Source: Methylobacterium iners (GTDB lineage Bacteria > Pseudomonadota > Alphaproteobacteria > Rhizobiales > Beijerinckiaceae). From it: a stretch of DNA of 64,000 nt. Positions 11,368-19,941 of the stretch are shown one piece after another (the stretch's first letter is position 1; every line of letters starts with the position of its first letter). A program made the position numbers and the translations under genes. Location: contig NZ_BPQP01000028.1 of NCBI RefSeq assembly GCF_022179305.1, positions 1 to 64,000 on the forward strand, read 5' to 3'. Below the pieces are notes generated by a model. The model was not told the origin of the DNA, did not search any database, and saw only the letters and a list, made by a program, of their open reading frames with translations.

Positions 11368-11664
11368 ATGCGGCGCCTCCTGACGGGCGGCATCAAGGCG
11401 ATCCTCGCGATCGCCGCGCTCTCCACCGCCGCACACTGGGCGATGCGCGTCCAGCGCGATCCCGCCGAGGGGCCGCAGGCCATGGCCTCGATTCCGGACC
11501 CGGTCACCACGGGCTCCATCGAGCCGCGGAAGGCGGAGCCGCCGCGCGCCGAGGCGTCGAAGGACGTCACCACGGGCCTCGATCAGCGACACCTCTCCGA
11601 GCTGATCGCGGGCTCCGTGTCCGAGAAGCCGAAGCCGCAGAAGGCCGCCGCGACCAAGCGCTGA
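11368..11664 (+). CDS. Small membrane-anchored hypothetical protein
   Basis: A 98-residue protein of unknown function. The N-terminus (about residues 1-25, basic start then KAILAIAALSTAAHWAM) looks like a signal anchor. The rest is a low-complexity Pro/Glu/Lys tail with two near-identical motifs, PVTTGSIEP and DVTTGLDQR. No catalytic domain is visible. It stands alone between the aminotransferase and a Tat-exported phosphoesterase, all on the plus strand. The reading frame has the GC-rich third positions of real genes here, but the start is not backed by a clear ribosome site. Confidence 0.55.
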   Translation: MRRLLTGGIKAILAIAALSTAAHWAMRVQRDPAEGPQAMASIPDPVTTGSIEPRKAEPPRAEASKDVTTGLDQRHLSELIAGSVSEKPKPQKAAATKR

Positions 11665-11747
11665 GCCTCCGTTGTCACGCTTCCTTCGTCGGTTTCTGAT
11701 CTTGGGTTTCTGATGCGGTCGGCGGGACCGGATCGGGAGCCTGAGGC

Positions 11748-13457
11748 ATGTCGGATCGTTCAGGCCTGACCCGGCGCGAGAGCGTCGTCGGCGCAGCCGC
11801 CCTCGCCGTGACCGCCGCGACGGCACAGGCCCAGACCGCCCCCAGCCAAGGCGTCCCGCGTGCCGAAGCGACCGCCATCGGCCGGGTCTACGACGCGGCC
11901 GCGGCGGGAGACGGGCGGACCGAGCGGGCCGGCATCCCGGGCGTCCTCGTCTCGAACGGCCGCGAGGTCGTCCGCACGGACGAGGCCGGCCGCTACGCGC
12001 TGCCGGTCTCCGACGAGACGATCCTCTTCGTGATCAAGCCGCCGGGCTACGCCCTGCCGCGCGACGCCAACAACATCCCACGCTTCAGCTACATTCATCA
12101 GCCGAAGGGCACGCCCCCGGAACTCGGCCTGCGCTATCGCGGCATCGACCCGACGGGGCCGCTGCCCGCCGCGATCGATTTCGGCCTGACGCCGGCACCG
12201 GAGCCCGAGAGCTTCGAGGCGATCCTGTTCACGGACCCGCAGCCGGAGAGCCTGATCGAGCTCGGTCATGTCCGCGATACCGCGGTGACCCGCGTGCTCG
12301 GCACGCAGGCCGCCTTCGGCATCACGACCGGCGACATCCTGTTCGACGATCTCTCGTTCTACGGCCGCTACAATCGCATCATCGGGCGCATCGGCGTGCC
12401 CTGGTACCATATCGGCGGCAACCACGACCTGAACTTCGAGGCGCCCGACGCCCGCTACAGCCGCGAGACGCTGAAACGGATCTACGGCGCGCCCTACTAC
12501 GCCTTCCACCACGGGCAGGCGCTCTTCGTGATGCTCGACAACGTCCATTATCTCGGCGCCGCCACCGCGACGGGGAGCAATGGCGGGCGCTACGAGGGCC
12601 GGATCGGCGAGCGTCAGCTCGCCTTCGTCGCGAACCTCCTGCGCGAGACGCCGAGGGACCGCCTCATCGTCGTAGCGATGCACATTCCGCTCCTCACCGA
12701 TCTCGGCCCGGACAACCCGCGGGAGAACACCCTCGACCGCGACGCGCTCCTCGATCTCCTGGAGGGCCGCCCGGTCCTGAGCCTCGCGGGGCACACCCAC
12801 ACGACCGAGCACCATTACCCGCGCGGGAAGGGCGAGGGGGCGCATCATCACCATGTGCTGACGGCGGTCTCGGGCTCTTGGTGGAGCGGCCCGAGCGCGC
12901 GCACCGGCATTCCCTCGGCGGACAGCCGCGACGGGACGCCGAACGGCTTCCACGTGCTCTCGATCGAGGGCACCCGCTACACGACGCGCTACCTCTCGGC
13001 GCAGGGCGAGCCCGATGCCGTCATGCGGATCATGTTCGAGAGCCAGCACCGGACCGGCGCCGGCCAGATCCTGCGCGACTACCGCCCGGCGCAGCTCCTG
13101 CGCTCGCCGATCCCCCTCGACAGCGTCGACTCGACGGATCTCGTCGTGAACGTCTTCGACGGCGGCCCCCGCACCCGCGTGCAGTTCCGCGTCGGTGACG
13201 GCGGGCCCGTGGCCATGACGCGCCGCCGGCGATCCGACCCCTTCGTCGCCGAACTTTACGCCCGCTACGCCGACACCAAGAAGCCCTGGGTGAAGGCGGA
13301 GCCGTCGAGCCATCTCTGGGTCGCGAGACTACCGGCCACGATCGGGCCGGGCGCCCACCGGATTACGGTCGAGGTCGAGGACGAGTACGGGCGCCCGGCG
13401 CGCTCGGCGGTCGTGCTCGAAGTCTTGGCGGAGGAGGCCGTGCCCCGGCGCGGGTGA
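11748..13457 (+). CDS. Tat-exported calcineurin-like phosphoesterase
   Basis: A 569-residue metallophosphoesterase. The N-terminus carries a twin-arginine signal (LTRRESVVGAAALA, cleavage likely after residue 28). A carboxypeptidase-regulatory-like beta domain follows (about 40-130), then the phosphoesterase core with TGDILFDD, GGNHDLN (about 225), AMHIPLL and GHTHTTEHH (about 350), and a C-terminal beta domain (about 420-565). This three-part plan matches the Metallophos_N / Metallophos / Metallophos_C architecture. The first metal motif reads FTDPQPE, with Gln where simple family members have His. Substrate is unknown; a periplasmic phosphomonoester or diester is likely. Confidence 0.85.
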   Translation: MSDRSGLTRRESVVGAAALAVTAATAQAQTAPSQGVPRAEATAIGRVYDAAAAGDGRTERAGIPGVLVSNGREVVRTDEAGRYALPVSDETILFVIKPPGYALPRDANNIPRFSYIHQPKGTPPELGLRYRGIDPTGPLPAAIDFGLTPAPEPESFEAILFTDPQPESLIELGHVRDTAVTRVLGTQAAFGITTGDILFDDLSFYGRYNRIIGRIGVPWYHIGGNHDLNFEAPDARYSRETLKRIYGAPYYAFHHGQALFVMLDNVHYLGAATATGSNGGRYEGRIGERQLAFVANLLRETPRDRLIVVAMHIPLLTDLGPDNPRENTLDRDALLDLLEGRPVLSLAGHTHTTEHHYPRGKGEGAHHHHVLTAVSGSWWSGPSARTGIPSADSRDGTPNGFHVLSIEGTRYTTRYLSAQGEPDAVMRIMFESQHRTGAGQILRDYRPAQLLRSPIPLDSVDSTDLVVNVFDGGPRTRVQFRVGDGGPVAMTRRRRSDPFVAELYARYADTKKPWVKAEPSSHLWVARLPATIGPGAHRITVEVEDEYGRPARSAVVLEVLAEEAVPRRG

Positions 13458-13505
13458 GCCCCCGGGCCAGGGTTGGTGGCGCTCCCTCCTGGCCGCGCCG
13501 CCCGC

Positions 13506-13530
13506 GGAACTGGCATGGACGGGAGGTGTT
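13506..13530 (+). promoter_or_regulatory. Possible EcfG (general stress sigma) promoter
   Basis: GGAAC at 13506-13510 is followed after 17 bases by GTT at 13528-13530, the spacing described for EcfG-type promoters of alphaproteobacteria. It lies 34 bases upstream of the start of a proline-rich small gene. The match is short, so chance occurrence is possible. Confidence 0.4.
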
Positions 13531-13563
13531 GGTCCGCAGACCCCCAACCCGAAGGAGCGCTGC

Positions 13564-13782
13564 ATGGCCAATCCCGGCCTCCCGATCCCCGAACCCCTGC
13601 CCGGCGGGATTCCCGGCGACCTGCCGCCGACGCCTCAGCCGGACGAGCAGCCCGAAATCGGCCCCACCGGTCCCCGCACTCCCTATCCCGTCAACGATCC
13701 TGGGGTCGTCGATCCCGCCGGCCCCGGCTCCGAGCCGGATTACCTCCCCGGCGCGCCCACCGATCCCGGCGTGCGGATGTAG
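13564..13782 (+). CDS. Proline-rich small hypothetical protein
   Basis: A 72-residue acidic, Pro/Gly-rich protein (for example PIPEPLPGGIPGDLPPTP) with no hydrophobic segment and no recognised domain. It is probably disordered. The start is supported by a good AAGGAG ribosome site seven bases upstream. A candidate EcfG promoter lies just before it, so a stress-linked role is possible but unproven. It converges with the minus-strand gene that ends four bases after its stop. Confidence 0.65.
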   Translation: MANPGLPIPEPLPGGIPGDLPPTPQPDEQPEIGPTGPRTPYPVNDPGVVDPAGPGSEPDYLPGAPTDPGVRM

Positions 13783-13785
13783 GGC

Positions 13786-14175
13786 TCAGTGGTCCCCGTG
13801 CGACGCACGCACGTCGCGGGGAGCGGCGAGAATTTCGGAGAGGCTCGTCGCGACGTGACGGGCCTCTTCGTCCGTCAGGCGCAGCTGGAACGGCGGCAGG
13901 GCGCCGGCCTGGAGCGCGACCACGGCCTGGCCCTGCTCGTCGGTCCCGACTTCGATCGCCGACGAGGTCACTTCGAGCATGGCGATGTCCTCGTCGTTCA
14001 TGTCCTCGGGGAGATCGGATTCGTCCGGCTCGTCGATGGCGGTGAGGAGCTGCCCGACGGCCCGCACCAGGGCACGCGCGGCGCGGGCATCCATGACCAC
14101 CGCCGTCGCCTGATCGTCCTTCTGGAACGAGAGCTGGATGTTCGCGCCTTCGAGGGAAACCGAGATGCCCGCCAT
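13786..14175 (-). CDS. Hypothetical acidic protein
   Basis: A 129-residue protein of unknown function starting MAGISVSLEGANIQLSF. It contains a helical segment (about 30-55, MDARAARALVRAVGQLL), an acidic stretch (about 57-72, DEPDESDLPEDMNDED) and a C-terminal beta/helix part. It is cytosolic by composition. An upstream extension of the frame exists, but the internal ATG was chosen because the extension has no ribosome site and unlike composition. It is transcribed divergently from the cold-shock gene. Confidence 0.65.
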   Translation of the reverse strand: MAGISVSLEGANIQLSFQKDDQATAVVMDARAARALVRAVGQLLTAIDEPDESDLPEDMNDEDIAMLEVTSSAIEVGTDEQGQAVVALQAGALPPFQLRLTDEEARHVATSLSEILAAPRDVRASHGDH

Positions 14176-14477
14176 GAACCGCCTGACCGCGTCGCCTAAC
14201 CGCTTGGAACCGAACTCATATATGCATGCGTCGGTGCCAAAAACACAGGGCCGCGCGGGCCGCCGCGGCGTGATGGGCGCCCCGATATCGGCCAGGGTGC
14301 CTTGTTGCCGCCGCATCCCCGGCCTACATGAAGGTCAGCGGGGATTGGTGAAACGGACGCCTGGGCGAACCAGCGTCTCACGCTCCGCCAGCCCCCGTCA
14401 GAAGTGAAGTAGAGGATCGAACGACTGGCGTCGTGAGACGTTTCCGTTTGGTCGACGAACGATACGAGGATCTATTC
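14176..14477. other. Divergent intergenic region before the cold-shock gene
   Basis: About 300 bases hold the start regions of the minus-strand hypothetical gene and the plus-strand cold-shock gene, including a short AT-rich patch around 14215-14226. Cold-shock genes often have long regulatory leaders. No specific RNA motif was identified. Confidence 0.4.
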
Positions 14478-14687
14478 GTGAATACCGGTACTGTGAAGTG
14501 GTTCAACGAGACCAAGGGCTACGGCTTCATCCAGCCTGACGACGGCGGCAAGGACGTATTCGTCCACATCTCCGCCGTCGAGCGCGCCGGCATGCGCAAC
14601 CTCATCGAGGGTCAGAAGGTCTCCTACGAGATCCAGACCGACAAGCGCAGCGGCAAGGATTCCGCCGGAAACCTGCAGGCGGCCTGA
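14478..14687 (+). CDS. Cold-shock domain protein
   Basis: A 69-residue single cold-shock domain that binds single-stranded RNA and DNA and melts secondary structure. It starts [18 protein letters not shown] with the RNP1-type motif KGYGFI and has RNP2-type DVFVHIS. The start is GTG at 14478 with a GAGGA ribosome site about nine bases upstream, giving the standard length. Alphaproteobacteria carry several paralogues, so no specific csp letter is given. Confidence 0.93.
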   Translation: MNTGTVKWFNETKGYGFIQPDDGGKDVFVHISAVERAGMRNLIEGQKVSYEIQTDKRSGKDSAGNLQAA

Positions 14688-14871
14688 GGCCCCTTCGGCG
14701 CCGGTCCATCGGACCCGCGCCCTCCCTGCCGGATGAACGGACCGGTCACCGCTTTCCGACGACGCCCGCCCTCGACGAGGCGTGGGCCCGCCGGACGGCC
14801 CATCATCAATCAACGCCCCGGTTCAGCCCAAAGCGGCGGGCCGCGAAGACCGAAAGACAAAAAGAAAACAC

Positions 14872-15102
14872 ATGCTGTTCGAATACACCCGACGCCGCGG
14901 CGTCCGGTCGCCCGTCACCGACGCCGCGACCTTCAAGGTGACCCGGTTGAAGCAGGCCTCGGCCCAAGCCGACAAGCCCGTCGATCTCTCTCACATCATC
15001 GACCGATCCTACAACTATCACTCGCCGCGCGAACTGCGCTGGCACATCGCCGAGCGGTTCGGCTTGCCGCCCGCAACGGTCGCGCTTCAAGAAGCGCACT
15101 AA
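14872..15102 (+). CDS. Small hypothetical protein
   Basis: A 76-residue basic protein beginning MLFEYTRRRGVRSPVTD, with a histidine-containing central segment (DLSHIIDRSYNYHSPREL) and a helical C-terminus. No known domain was recognised. It follows the cold-shock gene by 184 bases and converges on the receiver-HPt gene. The frame could begin earlier (14782), but the upstream part is low in coding signal. Existence as a gene is likely but not certain. Confidence 0.5.
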   Translation: MLFEYTRRRGVRSPVTDAATFKVTRLKQASAQADKPVDLSHIIDRSYNYHSPRELRWHIAERFGLPPATVALQEAH

Positions 15103-15112
15103 CCAGGGCGGC

Positions 15113-15841
15113 TCAGGGAAGGCGCCGGCGACGCGCGAGGCAATCGCGCGCCCGCCCGATCGCAAGCCTGAGGTCGGCAGCGGCTCCCTTCCACTCCCCC
15201 GACCCCATCATCATCGCGCGGCTTGCCCGCGCGAGTTCTTCGAAGCCGAGCATGCCCGCGCAGGACACCAGGTTGTGTGCCTCACACGTGATGGCCTCGC
15301 GCGCATGCGCCGAGGTCTCGACGACGAGCAGCGCCCGATCGAGGTGCTGCCCGAAGAGCAGCAGAAGATCGTTCATCGCCCGGGCGCCGATGCCGCCGGC
15401 GAGTTCCTGATAGACCTGCTCGTCCCATACCCGCATCTCGTTCTCCGCCGACGGCTCCGGTCTCGTCCAGCGATGGACCAGCGCGAGCAGGTCGACGGCG
15501 CGGAAGGGCTTGGCGAGCGATGCGTCGATCCCCGCCGCGCGCCGCGCGTCGCCCTCGTCCTCCTCCGGGCGAGCGCTGAGGGCGAGCAACGGCAATCTCC
15601 GGTCCTCATCCTCGGAGGCGCGGATCGCGCGGCTCGCGGCGAGCCCGTCCATCACGGGCATGTTGAGGTCCAGGAGGACGAGGTCGTAGCGGTCCCGCCG
15701 CACGGCCTCGACCGCCTCCGCCCCGTTGGCGGCGGTCCCGACCTCGTATCCTGCCGGAGCAAGGATCGCGGCCGTCAGATTCCGTGCCAGGTCATTGTTG
15801 TCGACGACGAGGATGCGGGCGGTGTCCATCGGTATCGGCAT
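15113..15841 (-). CDS. Receiver-HPt phosphorelay protein
   Basis: A 242-residue protein with an N-terminal receiver domain (about 7-125) and a C-terminal histidine phosphotransfer domain (about 150-235). The receiver has the acidic pair in VVDNND, the phospho-acceptor Asp in LVLLDLNMP and the Lys in LAKPF. The HPt helix has AHNLVSCAG, the expected context for a phosphorylated His. There is no kinase, catalytic ATPase or DNA-binding domain, so it must receive and pass phosphate to partners. It is divergent from a tandem-receiver gene; the shared intergenic region holds a CtrA box. A start at 15829 is also possible. Confidence 0.85.
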   Translation of the reverse strand: MPIPMDTARILVVDNNDLARNLTAAILAPAGYEVGTAANGAEAVEAVRRDRYDLVLLDLNMPVMDGLAASRAIRASEDEDRRLPLLALSARPEEDEGDARRAAGIDASLAKPFRAVDLLALVHRWTRPEPSAENEMRVWDEQVYQELAGGIGARAMNDLLLLFGQHLDRALLVVETSAHAREAITCEAHNLVSCAGMLGFEELARASRAMMMGSGEWKGAAADLRLAIGRARDCLARRRRLP

Positions 15842-15929
15842 TCGTGACGCGGCGGCTGAGCGTTCGGAGGCGCCGGGGTTCAATTCTGGGTCGGGCGCCG
15901 TGCGGCCCCACTCACGACCACGCGAGTGG

Positions 15930-15944
15930 TTAACGAGTCCTTAA
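15930..15944. promoter_or_regulatory. CtrA box between divergent phosphorelay genes
   Basis: An exact TTAA-N7-TTAA site, the consensus for the alphaproteobacterial cell-cycle regulator CtrA, lies between two divergent phosphorelay genes. The 7-base spacer contains GAGTC, a CcrM methylation site of the GANTC type. The site is read directly; CtrA binding is inferred. Confidence 0.65.
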
Positions 15945-16077
15945 GACGACTTTGCTATAGCATTAAAAATTCGATAAATTTATTCTTTCGACATCAACAG
16001 GAGATGTATACACAGGCTCCTCAAGTGAAGAGTATGGTTGAACCGTCCCTGAGCAGGGTCGTGCGAAGGAGCAGGCG

Positions 16078-16821
16078 ATGAAGCTCGGACAGCAACGCGT
16101 TCTCCTGGTCGAGGACGAGATGCTGACGGCCATCGATCTGTCCTGCGAGATCGAGGATTCCGGCGGGGAGACGATCGGTCCCGCGACCTCCGTCAAGGAC
16201 GCCCTCCGGCTTCTCGAGCGCGAGGCCGTCACCGCCGCGATCCTCGACGTCAATGTGCGCGACGGCGAGACCATGCCCGTCGCGGCCGCCCTCATCGCCC
16301 GGGGCATTCCCTTCATCCTGCATACCGGCGCCGTCCTGCCCTCCCGCCTGCGCACGCGCTTCGGCGGGGCACCGGTCCACATCAAGCCGACGTCGAGCCG
16401 TCGGCTGATCGCGGCGCTGGCCCGCGAGATCGAGAGCGCCGAGGCCCGCGGGCAGGGGCGGTCGGCGCCCCACGCCCTCGTCATCGAGGACGAGCGGCAG
16501 ACGGCGCAGATCCTCGATGGATGCCTACGGGCCTACGGCTATGCCAGCGTCGATCGGGCGGACACCGAGGCCGGGGCGATCGCTGCCGCGCAGGCCCACC
16601 GGCCGGATCTGGTCCTCGTCGACCTGAGGCTGCGCGAGGGCGATGGCCTCTCCGCCGCGCGGGCGATCCGGATCGCCTACGGCGTCCCGCTGATCGTGGT
16701 GACGTCCCGGCCGGACCTCGCCACGGGGATCGATGCCCGCTTCGTCGTGGCCAAGCCCTTCACGCCGGCCATCCTCCAGGCGGCGATCGAGCGGGCCCGC
16801 CCGGCCGCGATCCCGGCCTGA
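16078..16821 (+). CDS. Tandem receiver-domain protein
   Basis: A 247-residue protein made of two complete receiver domains (about 5-122 and 132-245) and nothing else. Domain 1 has VEDE, phospho-Asp in AAILDVNV, Thr in ILHTG and Lys in HIKPTS. Domain 2 has VIEDE, phospho-Asp in LVLVDLRL, Thr in VVTSR and Lys in VAKPF. Both keep all residues needed for phosphorylation. With no output domain it may act as a phosphate sink or relay element with the divergent receiver-HPt protein. The leader is unusually AT-rich (about 15950-16010) and the start has an AAGGAG-type ribosome site. Confidence 0.85.
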   Translation: MKLGQQRVLLVEDEMLTAIDLSCEIEDSGGETIGPATSVKDALRLLEREAVTAAILDVNVRDGETMPVAAALIARGIPFILHTGAVLPSRLRTRFGGAPVHIKPTSSRRLIAALAREIESAEARGQGRSAPHALVIEDERQTAQILDGCLRAYGYASVDRADTEAGAIAAAQAHRPDLVLVDLRLREGDGLSAARAIRIAYGVPLIVVTSRPDLATGIDARFVVAKPFTPAILQAAIERARPAAIPA

Positions 16822-16836
16822 GGCTGCTCCGCGCGG

Positions 16837-17667
16837 CTAGGCCCGGCCGTCGAGGGCGCCCACGACCTGGTCGCGCAGGCCGTGCGCCGTGGCAATCAAG
16901 GCGCCGTGGATCGGCTCGGGCCGGTTGTAGCGCGTCGGCTGCCCGTCGAGCATGCTCACCGAGCCGCCCGCCTCGCGCAGGATGATGTCGGCGGCGGCGA
17001 GGTCCCAGTCGCGCGCGTCCTGCGAGATCAGGCCGACATCGATGACGCCCTCCGCGACGCGGGCGATGCGCAGCGCCAGCGAGGGCACCCGCTCCACCGG
17101 CACGAAGGTCGGGGCCGTCCCGTTCTGCGTGGCACCGCGGCTGAGCTTGTCGATCATCGGCTTGGGCCCGGCGACCCGGGCGCCGTCGAGGGCGCCGAGG
17201 GCCGAGACGGCGATCGGCCGCCCGTCGCAGGTCGCGCCCGCGCCGGCCCTGGCCTCGTAGAAGCGGTCGGTGGCCGGCGCATGGACGAAACCGAGCAGGG
17301 GCTCGCCGCCCGAGAGCAGGGCAACCGCGATGGACCAGTCCGGATGGCCCGACAGGAAGGCGCGGGTGCCGTCGATCGGGTCGACGATCCAGACGAGGTC
17401 GTGCCCGAGCCGGACCGAGTCGTCGCTCGTCTCCTCCGAGAGCCAGGCGGCCTCGGGGAGGAGAGCGCTGAGACGGATCTTCAGGAAGGTGTCGACGGCG
17501 ACATCCGCCTCGGTCACCGGCGAGCCTCCCGCCTTGGACCAGATCTTGGCCCGCGTGTGGCCGCCCGCCTGGAAGAAGGGCAGGGCGAGCGAGGCGGCCT
17601 CGCGAATCGCCTCGCGCAGGGCCGGGACGATCGCCTGCGCGGCCTCTGAGGACATCGGTGCGGACAT
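16837..17667 (-). CDS. Inositol monophosphatase family protein (CysQ/HisN-like)
   Basis: A 276-residue Mg-dependent phosphatase. It shows the superfamily metal-site motifs EETSDD (about 85), WIVDPIDGTRAF (about 105) and DWDLAAADIILREAGG (about 220). Members hydrolyse 3'(2'),5'-bisphosphoadenosine (CysQ), histidinol phosphate (HisN) or inositol phosphates; the sequence alone does not separate these, though CysQ-type annotation is common for relatives. The ATG at 17667 was chosen; one four codons later is also possible, and the longer upstream frame lacks resemblance. It converges with the tandem-receiver gene, 15 bases apart. Confidence 0.85.
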   Translation of the reverse strand: MSAPMSSEAAQAIVPALREAIREAASLALPFFQAGGHTRAKIWSKAGGSPVTEADVAVDTFLKIRLSALLPEAAWLSEETSDDSVRLGHDLVWIVDPIDGTRAFLSGHPDWSIAVALLSGGEPLLGFVHAPATDRFYEARAGAGATCDGRPIAVSALGALDGARVAGPKPMIDKLSRGATQNGTAPTFVPVERVPSLALRIARVAEGVIDVGLISQDARDWDLAAADIILREAGGSVSMLDGQPTRYNRPEPIHGALIATAHGLRDQVVGALDGRA

Positions 17668-17969
17668 GCGTCTCCGTGCTGGTCTTGCGCCCGCCTGAGG
17701 CGTCGCGGGCGTGCGGCGTCGCGGCGGTCCCGACCCCGCCCATGCGTTGTAGGCCGCCGGCCCGGCCGCCACAAGGATCGGGCTCTGCTCACGAAGCTCC
17801 ATCTTCCTTCCAATCCGTGCAAGGAACCGTTGAGCATTCCCGCGGCTTTACCGGTGTCCATGATCGCTTAACTGTCAGTCTTAAGGCGCAACGAGGAGAT
17901 TAGACGCGAATCTGCTTGTCATAACGGACGGCCCGACTAGGGCCGCCAAGGCAACAGGGCGTCAGCGAG

Positions 17970-18461
17970 ATGAACACGTTCGCGAACATGAACTCCGAGG
18001 TCGAGGCCGATGCCTCCGCCCCATACGTCCACCCCGCTTCACCCCTGCCGGTGATCGGCCGGACGCGGACTTCGGCACCCGCCGGCGTCGCGCTGACCTT
18101 CGCCACCGAGGCGGCCGAGAGCTGCGGCGAGGACCGTTTCGCCCTCCTCATCGTCGATGCCGGGGGCGCCACCCTGATGCGGCTCGGTCCCTTCAGCGAG
18201 GACGACGTCGTCGCGGTCTGGCGCGACTGCGCCGCCAAGTCGACCCTGCCGCGGATGATCGTGCGCGAGGACGGCACCCTCGCGACGGTCTCCCGTCAGC
18301 TCGGCCCCGTCGCGCTTGGCGCGACGCGCACGCGCCGCCGCCACGGCTCCCTCAACGGCCGTCGCCCGCGCTTCCTCGTGCGCCGCAAGACCGGCCGCCT
18401 GCCCGTGCGTCCGCAGATCTTCCGCGGCGAGCGCGAGATCATGGGCGGCGCGCTCTCGTAA
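17970..18461 (+). CDS. Conserved hypothetical protein with basic C-terminus
   Basis: A 163-residue protein. Residues about 40-110 form a small alpha/beta region (FALLIVDAGGATLMRLGPFSEDD). The last 50 residues are rich in Arg (GRRPRFLVRRKTGRLP), a pattern I associate with a Hyphomicrobiales family resembling DUF6101, though this is not certain. There is no signal peptide or membrane helix. It stands alone between the phosphatase gene and the LytM lipoprotein gene. Function is unknown. Confidence 0.6.
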   Translation: MNTFANMNSEVEADASAPYVHPASPLPVIGRTRTSAPAGVALTFATEAAESCGEDRFALLIVDAGGATLMRLGPFSEDDVVAVWRDCAAKSTLPRMIVREDGTLATVSRQLGPVALGATRTRRRHGSLNGRRPRFLVRRKTGRLPVRPQIFRGEREIMGGALS

Positions 18462-18595
18462 GAGCGGCCCGCCGTCCCGGCCAGGGACACCGTTTCTCCG
18501 CAAGTCTTGCGAAAACACGGTGAACGGGAACGGTTGTTTAACCTGAATCCCGTTTGAATGACGTCATCAAGTTGCGTCAGCAAACGGGTGCGTCG

Positions 18596-19912
18596 ATGCG
18601 GGTTCGCGGGACTGGTCGGGGAATGAGGGCGCTGTCGCGCTTCGCGCTCGTCGGCATCATCGGTGGCGGCGTCGCCGCCTGTTCGTCGGATGCCTCGCGG
18701 CTCGGCGACCCCTTCACCAATCCCTTCGCCGCCTCGGAGCCCTCGGCCACCGGCAGCCTGCCGGATCAGGCCGAGATGCCGCGCACGGCGCCGCTGCGCA
18801 CCGGCCAGGTCCAGTCCGAGTCGCTGCCCGCCCCGACCGCCCGGATGTCGCCGCGTCCCGCCGCCAATCCCGCGCCGGCCATGACGAGCCGCGTCGCCTC
18901 GACGGAGCCCTCGATCGGCGCCGCCTCGGGCATGAACCCCGATGCTGGCAAGTCCATCGCGGCCCACCCCGCTCCGGCGCCTGCGCCGATGACGCCCTCG
19001 CCGAAGGCCGTCGAGAAGCGCGCCACGGAGGCCGCCCGCAAGGAGGCCGAGGCCAAGAAGATCGTCGAGGCGCGCAAGCTCGTCGAGGCCAACAAGCAGG
19101 GCGAGGCCCGCAAGCTCGCCGAAGCCAAGAAGCTTGTCGAGGAGAAGAAGCTCGCCGAAGCCAAGGCCCAGAAGGAGGCCGAGGCCGCCAAGCGCCGCGT
19201 TCGCCCCGGCCAGAGCGCCAAGGCGGAGGACAAGTCGCCCAAGGCCGCCGAAAAGGCTGCCGAGGTGAAGAAGGCCGAGACCAAGAAGGTCGAGCCCAAG
19301 GCCGAGCCGAAGCTCGAAGCCAAGGTCGATCCGGCCAAGGCCAAGGCCGAGGCTGCCCGCAAGGCCGCCGAGGCGGAGGCCAAGACCGCCAAGGCCGAGG
19401 CGGCCAAGCAGGCCGCGAACAAGGCTGCCGAGGCCAAGGCCCAGAAGGATGCCGAGGCCGCCAAGGCTGCGGCGCCCGTCAAGGTCGCGGCAACGCCGGC
19501 GCCCGAGAAGGTCGAGCCTGCGAGCACGGGTTCCGTGGCGACCGAGCATTCGTTCCGCTGGCCGGCCAAGGGCCGCGTCATCGCGGGCTACGGCTCCAGC
19601 GGCAACGAGGGCATCAACATCGCCGTGCCGGAAGGTACGCCGGTGAAGGCCGCCGAGGACGGCACCGTCGCCTATGCCGGCTCCGACGTGAAGGGCTACG
19701 GCAAGCTCGTCCTGGTGCGCCACAACAACGGCTACGTCTCGGCCTACGCCCACAATGCCGAGCTCGACGTCCGCCCCGGCGAGAAGGTGAAGCGCGGCCA
19801 GACTATCGCCAAGTCCGGCGCCTCGGGCAACGTCACCTCGCCCCAGCTCCACTTCGAGATCCGCAAGGGCGCGACCCCGGTCGACCCGATGCCGCACCTC
19901 GCGAGCAACTGA
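18596..19912 (+). CDS. Degenerate LytM (M23-like) lipoprotein, NlpD/DipM-like
   Basis: A 438-residue envelope protein. The N-terminus is a lipoprotein signal (ALVGIIGGGVAAC, lipidated Cys at about residue 27). A Pro/Ala linker follows, then a Lys/Ala/Glu-rich helical region (about 150-300, many KAEA-type units), then a C-terminal LytM domain (about 320-435). The zinc ligands are lost: the HxGxD motif reads NEGIN and the final HxH reads QLHFE with Gln first. This matches NlpD, EnvC and DipM, which activate amidases rather than cut peptidoglycan. In-frame starts also exist at 18554 and 18623; 18596 is a compromise. Confidence 0.82.
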   Translation: MRVRGTGRGMRALSRFALVGIIGGGVAACSSDASRLGDPFTNPFAASEPSATGSLPDQAEMPRTAPLRTGQVQSESLPAPTARMSPRPAANPAPAMTSRVASTEPSIGAASGMNPDAGKSIAAHPAPAPAPMTPSPKAVEKRATEAARKEAEAKKIVEARKLVEANKQGEARKLAEAKKLVEEKKLAEAKAQKEAEAAKRRVRPGQSAKAEDKSPKAAEKAAEVKKAETKKVEPKAEPKLEAKVDPAKAKAEAARKAAEAEAKTAKAEAAKQAANKAAEAKAQKDAEAAKAAAPVKVAATPAPEKVEPASTGSVATEHSFRWPAKGRVIAGYGSSGNEGINIAVPEGTPVKAAEDGTVAYAGSDVKGYGKLVLVRHNNGYVSAYAHNAELDVRPGEKVKRGQTIAKSGASGNVTSPQLHFEIRKGATPVDPMPHLASN

Positions 19913-19941
19913 CGCCTCGCAAGCACCAATCTACGGAACAA

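Noticed and set aside
19021-19500. Low-complexity repeat tract in the LytM lipoprotein gene
   Set aside because: It encodes Lys/Ala/Glu-rich helix in frame and is not a separate DNA repeat element.
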